A DNA stretch of 5,540 nucleotides, taken from the NCBI GenBank assembly GCA_002313255.1, contig DCBA01000040.1:1996-7535 (forward strand), read 5' to 3'. A program made the translations under genes and the position numbers. How positions within the stretch are numbered: position 1 is the first letter of the stretch; every line of letters begins with the position of its first letter. The notes beneath the pieces are model-generated. The model was given only the letters and a program-made list of their open reading frames with translations, ran no database searches and was not told the origin of the DNA. The stretch is from Gammaproteobacteria bacterium UBA1119. GTDB taxonomy: Bacteria > Pseudomonadota > Gammaproteobacteria > Pseudomonadales > Azotimanducaceae. Positions 1-5,540 of the stretch are shown here, in pieces.

Positions 1-1273
1 TCCAATGGGAATCGGAGCTGTCTGTTGAAGAAATGATCAACGAAGGCGTACGGCAAGCCTATATGGATGCTTCGAATCCGCTGCGCGCATCGGTACTTGG
101 GGATCCCGAAGGCGACCGGACCAACACCCTCGATAATACGCCGGCGGTGATACATACCCGGATCGTTCCAGGAGCCGAACTCAGAGTTGAAATTGCAGCA
201 AAAGGCGGCGGTAGCGAGGCAAAAGCGAAGTTCACAATGTTGAATCCGTCAGACTCGGTGGCCGACTGGATTCTTGACGTCGTCCCAACGATGGGTGCTG
301 GATGGTGCCCGCCGGGAATCCTTGGGGTCGGGATTGGCGGAACCCCTGAAAAGGCCATGCTGCTGGCGAAAGAGGCGATGATGGAGCCGATCGACATCCA
401 CGAACTGAAAGAGCGTGGCGCACAAAATAGAGCCGAAGAGCTTCGTCTTGAGCTGTACGATCGGGTCAATGCGCTCGGTATCGGAGCCCAGGGACTCGGT
501 GGTCTGACCACGGTGCTCGACGTCAAGGTGAAGGACTTCCCGACGCACGCGGCCAATAAACCGGTTGCCGTCATCCCGAACTGCACCGCCACCCGTCACG
601 TCCAATTTGTGCTCGATGGGTCTGGTCCAGCAGTCCTTGAACCGCCGGACCTTGACGATTGGCCAGACATTGCCTTCGAGATGGGACCGGACGTAAAACG
701 CGTCAACGTCGATTCAATCACAGCTGAAGATGTTGCTGACTGGAAAGCCGGCGACACCATACTTCTAAGTGGAAAACTATTGACGGGTAGGGATGCCGCG
801 CATCAACGTCTCATGGAGTTGTTGCAGAAAGGAGAATCGCTACCGGTCGATTTTCGTAATCGGTTCATTTATTACGTGGGCCCGGTCGATCCTGTGGGAG
901 CCGAAGTGGTCGGTCCAGCGGGTCCGACCACGGCAACGCGTATGGATAAATTTGTTGGTGAGATGCTCGACAAGACGGGACTTCTTGGAATGATCGGTAA
1001 AGCGGAGCGTGGTGACGTAGCCATTGAAGCGATTAGAGACTTTGGTGCTGTCTCACTGGTCGCGGTTGGGGGCGCCGCGTACCTCGTTTCCAAAGCCATT
1101 GTGGGTGCGCGCCTCCTCGCGTTCGAGGACTTGGGTATGGAAGCGATCTACGAATTTGAAGTTAAAGATATGCCTGTGACCGTCGCGGTTGACCCTCGCG
1201 GCGAATCGGTACACAAGACAGGACCTTCCCATTGGCGAGCGGAATTGGCGGGTCGTATCCAAACCGTCGAAGG

Positions 1274-1277
<4 letters not shown>
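1..1277 (+). CDS. fumA: Class I (iron-sulfur) fumarate hydratase, 5'-truncated by the window edge
   Basis: Cytosolic TCA-cycle enzyme that interconverts fumarate and (S)-malate at a [4Fe-4S] cluster. The frame is open from base 3, so the start lies outside. About 424 residues are present of roughly 500-550 usual for the single-chain family, so the N-terminal fifth is missing. Numbering from the Met codon at 33: the alpha (Fumerase) domain runs to about 200 and the beta (Fumerase_C) domain from about 205 to 400. Two of the three expected cluster cysteines are visible, C92 in GWCPPG and C184 in IPNC; the first should lie just upstream of the window. H172, R253 (LLTGRDAAH), T299 and R303 (GPTTATRMD) and K323 (IGKAERG) match by motif and spacing the active-site residues I recall from the Leishmania major class I enzyme. 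The end (FEDLGMEAIYEF, PVTVAVD) is complete. It is far closer to fumarase than to L(+)-tartrate dehydratase, which is split in two subunits. The fumA symbol marks the class, not proven orthology. The stop overlaps the convergent ligase stop. Confidence 0.95.
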
Positions 1278-3190
<1,913 letters not shown>

Positions 3191-3262
3191 CAAGCCGGTT
3201 CAATTTGTTGCGACGTTCAAGCCTAGGAGGATACCTCGTTTCAATTTTGGCGGACGGAATCG

Positions 3263-3733
3263 TCAATATGATTCGAGCCGAAACGACCACCAGTGGGAGG
3301 GTCGGGGAGGCGGCGATGTTGCTGCGGATCGGCCGCGCCTTTTGTTGGCCCTAGCCCGCCAAGCTCGATCCAGTGTGGCGTCATCAAGTACGCGAACCAT
3401 TTTGACTGGATATACGGAGTCAAGGATTTTGATGCGACCGTGCGGTATTTCCATCGCTACCGTGGACCAGTGTTTACCGTCGCAACGAGCGCAACTAACG
3501 AACAATTCTGATCGGTCCGCCATGCAGTTGAGATTGATCGAATGGGGGATGAAACCGGCAACCTCGAGTTGGCAGAGAGCGGCGTCATTCGCGAAACTCC
3601 AATCCACCACGGTATCGTCGACGACCTCTCCAAACACCCAGGCGCCTGGACTTCGGTCACACGGACACTGAGCCACCCAGACACTGGCAGAAATTGCTAC
3701 GAGTCCCATGACGATGCTGACTATTTTTACCAC
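3263..3733 (-). CDS. Small cysteine-rich protein with an exported-type N-terminus, function unknown
   Basis: A 156-residue protein I cannot assign to a named family. It begins with a signal-like segment: K3, then a hydrophobic stretch at about 4-21 followed by QCPCDRSPG. The lipobox fit is poor (VAQC, Gln at -1) and no AXA cleavage site is obvious, so it may be secreted, a lipoprotein or anchored by its N-terminus. Six cysteines are present: C23, C25 (CPC), C54, C70, C81 and C84 (CARC). The body carries a DWSF segment (44-47), PHSINLNC (63-70), an ELFVSCARC strand (76-84), KHW (87-89), a GRIKI-type strand (99-103) and VYPVKMVRV (108-115). The C-terminus is basic, then proline-rich (PPPRP), ending in HWWSFRL. 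From memory the strand pattern resembles small beta-barrel hypothetical proteins of proteobacteria; that is only an impression. GTG at 3733 is chosen because TAAGGAG stands five bases upstream. It sits between the dehydrogenase and ligase genes on the same strand, suggesting co-transcription. A real gene is likely; its role is open. Confidence 0.75.
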   Translation of the reverse strand: MVKIVSIVMGLVAISASVWVAQCPCDRSPGAWVFGEVVDDTVVDWSFANDAALCQLEVAGFIPHSINLNCMADRSELFVSCARCDGKHWSTVAMEIPHGRIKILDSVYPVKMVRVLDDATLDRAWRARANKRRGRSAATSPPPRPSHWWSFRLESY

Positions 3734-3738
3734 GCGGA

Positions 3739-3745
3739 CTCCTTA
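3739..3745 (-). promoter_or_regulatory. Shine-Dalgarno sequence for the small cysteine-rich gene
   Basis: TAAGGAG on the - strand, five bases before the GTG at 3733. It is the strongest ribosome-binding site in the window. It settles the GTG start over the internal ATG at 3709, which would cut the hydrophobic leader roughly in half. It also supports this reading frame as a real gene rather than a chance opening. Confidence 0.8.
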
Positions 3746-3791
3746 GCGGATTTGCCACGAGTTCATGATGGGGGCGTTGGGCGATCGGCGA

Positions 3792-4973
3792 TCAGTCGGG
3801 CAATCCAAGGACTCGCTTGGCAATGATGTTGAGCTGCACCTCAGAGCTGCCGCCCGCGATGGTCCCCGCTTTGCCAAACAGCCACGATCGTGTGTCGTTG
3901 AGGGCATTATCGTCGAATACATCACCCTGCCATCCAATTCCCGCCGAGCCGCGCATGCCAATTAACGCTTCCATCCGCCGAGTATCGAGCTCGGTCGCAT
4001 AGTACTTGAACATTGATGTTGCAAACGTGGGCGTTGAGTCCGAGGTATTTTCCTCGATCGCTCGTCGTTGAGTGAGAGAAAAAGCTTGCCGGTCCATATT
4101 GATCCTGGACACCGTCTCCCGACCATTTGCATCGGCGATTCTTGATCCGGTCTTTCCATAAAACGACAGCGCGGATTCCGCCAGCGAGTTGCTGCGACCG
4201 CCGCCTCCGAGGGATCCCATCCCCGAAATCATTGAGCGTTCGTGTTGCAAGAGACGTTTCGCTACGCTCCAACCACGGTTCTCTTCGCCGATAAGATCTG
4301 TCTTCGGCACTTTGACGTCGTCAAAAAAACACTGACAGAAAGGTGAGTTTCCAGCAATGAGAACGATGGGCTTGATCGAAACGCCGGGATCGTCCATCGA
4401 GAATAAAACAAAGCTGATCCCATCGTGTTTAGGTACTTCAGTGTTTGTGCGCACGAGGCAGAAGATCCAGTCGGCAAAGTTAGCGCCCGACGTCCAGATT
4501 TTTGAACCGTTGATCAAATAATAGTCGCCTTGATCGACCGCGCGGGTTTGGAGTGAGGCGAGATCCGAGCCAGCGTTGGGTTCTGAATATCCTTGGCACC
4601 ACCGAACTTTGCCGTTGGCGATACTTCTTAAATGGCGAGACTTTTGGTCGTCGGTACCGTGTTCAAGTAGCGTCGGGCCAATCATCGTCACACCCATGCC
4701 GGAGAGAGGTGTAGGCGCGCGGGCCATGGCCATTTCCTGTTGCAACACTTTTGCTTGGGTTGAACTCAGTTCGGCACCACCAAATTCCTTGGGCCACGAG
4801 GGTACCGTCCACCCTTGTTCGTAGCACGATTCAAACCAACGTAAGGTGTCCGGATTTTGGACCGTTTCCTTTGTCCCGCCTGAGTATTCTTCTCCGCGGG
4901 CGACGAGCCCCTCGGGCAGATTTTCCTGGAGCCAAGCTCTCGTGTCGGCTCGAAATTCTGTCAGGTCACTCAC
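3792..4973 (-). CDS. Acyl-CoA dehydrogenase family protein (FadE-like)
   Basis: FAD-dependent enzyme that introduces an alpha,beta double bond into an acyl-CoA, normally passing electrons to electron-transfer flavoprotein; cytosolic. At 393 residues it has the usual length. In order: N-terminal helical domain (about 1-120, with WPKEFGGAELS at 60-70), beta domain starting with the signature GYSEPNAGSDLAS at 128-140 and including INGSKIWTSGA at 154-164, and a C-terminal helical domain from about 235 with RGSAGIGW at 341-348 and AGTIAGGSSEVQ near 369-380. The medium-chain enzyme's catalytic Glu position is Gly374 here, while Glu245 (QHER) aligns with the base of long-chain and isovaleryl-CoA dehydrogenases. 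Substrate is not predictable; a branched, aromatic or bulky acyl-CoA is possible. The GTG at 4973 is preferred over GTG at 4988 because it overlaps the esterase stop as GTGA, follows a G-rich ribosome-binding site and gives the typical start MSDLTEFRADTRAWL. This points to translational coupling. TGA stop; the next gene starts 58 bases on. Confidence 0.93.
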   Translation of the reverse strand: MSDLTEFRADTRAWLQENLPEGLVARGEEYSGGTKETVQNPDTLRWFESCYEQGWTVPSWPKEFGGAELSSTQAKVLQQEMAMARAPTPLSGMGVTMIGPTLLEHGTDDQKSRHLRSIANGKVRWCQGYSEPNAGSDLASLQTRAVDQGDYYLINGSKIWTSGANFADWIFCLVRTNTEVPKHDGISFVLFSMDDPGVSIKPIVLIAGNSPFCQCFFDDVKVPKTDLIGEENRGWSVAKRLLQHERSMISGMGSLGGGGRSNSLAESALSFYGKTGSRIADANGRETVSRINMDRQAFSLTQRRAIEENTSDSTPTFATSMFKYYATELDTRRMEALIGMRGSAGIGWQGDVFDDNALNDTRSWLFGKAGTIAGGSSEVQLNIIAKRVLGLPD

Positions 4974-5540
4974 CGAATCCCCCCCCACGCATTGCGTTCT
5001 CGTGATTCTGGGTCCGTTATTTGACCCGATTCGTCATCAAAAATCATGGTGTTACGAGCCTCGCGCGAATACGGAGCCCAGCCTGGATTGCCATCGCAAA
5101 TAAACTCGATCCACGCGCGATGCATGCGGTCTGCTACATGTTGCGGACTTGGACCTGGTCCGATGAAATTGTCGACGCCGGCCTGATCGAGGTTATCGAA
5201 GGCGAAGGGGATTTCGAGAGCGTGCGTGGCTTTCAGATTCCCGCTGAACGCGCGCGACTCCCAATTGAACTGATAGAGCCAGTTACGCTCAGTGTAGGGT
5301 CTTGCTTCCAACAGACGAATGGCCGGAATACGAAACATAAAGTCGGTAGAGATAGCGGTCATTAGATCGGTCGCGGAGTCGTTGGGCCGTGCGTTGCGGT
5401 AGTGTTGTAAGAGGTGCTCGTCGCCCATTTCGCGAGCTCGTCTCTCGAGTTGACTGTCGTTTATTTGATCTTCATAACCCCACAACGTGGTCTCGTGATG
5501 ATTGGAGCCGGTCATCACGGCCACGTCGGACCCAACCCCA
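4970..5540 (-). CDS. Type B carboxylesterase, C-terminal part (start beyond the right edge)
   Basis: The C-terminal 190 or so residues of an alpha/beta-hydrolase of the carboxylesterase/para-nitrobenzyl esterase family (COesterase, usually about 500-550 residues), which hydrolyses carboxylic esters. The frame stays open to the window edge with no stop, so the GTG at 5524 is probably internal, and the nucleophile-elbow serine (GxSxG) lies outside. Numbered from that codon: MTGSNHHETTLWGY at 4-17 matches the family's GxNxDEG region and supplies the likely catalytic acid E11. THALEIPFAFDNL at 100-112 carries the likely catalytic His H101. The usual final helix (MHRAWIEFICDGNPGWAPY, 134-152) and the R-TMIFDDES tail near 158-166 are intact, so the C-terminus is normal. 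Localisation is unknown because the N-terminus is missing; members can be cytosolic or exported. The last codons contain a G8 run, and the stop overlaps the dehydrogenase start by four bases (GTGA). Confidence 0.88.
   Translation of the reverse strand, partial: GVGSDVAVMTGSNHHETTLWGYEDQINDSQLERRAREMGDEHLLQHYRNARPNDSATDLMTAISTDFMFRIPAIRLLEARPYTERNWLYQFNWESRAFSGNLKATHALEIPFAFDNLDQAGVDNFIGPGPSPQHVADRMHRAWIEFICDGNPGWAPYSREARNTMIFDDESGQITDPESRERNAWGGIR
4978..4986 (-). promoter_or_regulatory. G-rich ribosome-binding site / G8 run before the dehydrogenase start
   Basis: Eight G followed by A on the - strand, ending four bases before the GTG at 4973 and lying within the final esterase codons (TGG GGG GGG ATT). 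The run can pair with the anti-Shine-Dalgarno CCUCC in part and is the only purine-rich stretch at the right distance. This supports the GTG at 4973 as the start. As a long mononucleotide run it is also a possible slippage site. Confidence 0.5.

Noticed and set aside
59..592. A 177-codon open frame on - antisense to the fumarase
   Set aside because: Shadow of a strongly conserved fumarase frame; its serine/proline-rich translation is typical of an antisense reading and no motif is visible.
906..931. Inverted repeat GTGGTCGG ... CCGACCAC, eight-base arms with a ten-base loop
   Set aside because: It lies wholly within the highly conserved VVGPAGPTTAT segment of fumarase, where protein constraint explains the bases; no T run follows.
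3222..3237. CCTAGG palindrome and GAGG-ATA-CCTC mini inverted repeat upstream of the ligase
   Set aside because: Arms are only three to four bases long and no known operator consensus is matched; expected by chance.
3781..3795. Tandem GCGATC words at the dehydrogenase end
   Set aside because: Only two short copies, partly inside the coding end; no larger repeat or attachment-site structure around them.
4974..4988. Longer dehydrogenase start at GTG 4988 (five extra residues)
   Set aside because: It would begin inside the G-rich ribosome-binding stretch with no site of its own; GTG at 4973 gives the GTGA overlap and a family-typical N-terminus.
5021..5365. A 114-codon open frame on + antisense to the esterase
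   Set aside because: The opposite frame carries the esterase catalytic His region and the conserved C-terminal tail; the + translation resembles nothing known to me.

Overview
The window holds five protein-coding genes and almost no non-coding DNA. Base composition is near balanced, slightly GC-rich. GTG is used as a start codon at least twice, genes are tightly packed, and the enzyme set is a class I fumarase, an acetoacetyl-CoA synthetase, an acyl-CoA dehydrogenase and a type B carboxylesterase. This suggests a free-living aerobic heterotrophic proteobacterium; a gammaproteobacterium, perhaps aquatic, is my best guess. No marker gene in the window fixes the taxonomy.

Layout. Bases 1-1277 (+ strand) carry the C-terminal four fifths of a class I iron-sulfur fumarase, truncated by the left edge. 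Everything else lies on the - strand and reads right to left: the C-terminal third of a carboxylesterase (5540-4970, its start beyond the right edge), an acyl-CoA dehydrogenase (4973-3792) whose GTG start overlaps the esterase stop by four bases, a small cysteine-rich protein with an exported-type N-terminus and no known function (3733-3263), and an acetoacetate-CoA ligase (3190-1274). The fumarase and the ligase converge, and their stop codons overlap.

How the genes may work together. The four - strand genes are spaced like one operon: a 4-base overlap, then gaps of 58 and about 70 bases. They read as a small catabolic unit. An esterase releases a carboxylic acid, an FAD-dependent dehydrogenase oxidises an acyl-CoA, and acetoacetate is captured as acetoacetyl-CoA, which thiolase can split to acetyl-CoA. 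No substrate can be assigned from sequence alone. Fumarase feeds the TCA cycle from the opposite strand.

I found no RNA gene, mobile element, CRISPR array, origin or phage feature, and no clear new biological system. The points most worth a second look are a run of eight G at the esterase/dehydrogenase junction, placed so that a -1 slip would fuse the two proteins; the unassigned cysteine-rich protein; and the dehydrogenase's catalytic-residue arrangement, which resembles long-chain and isovaleryl-CoA dehydrogenases.
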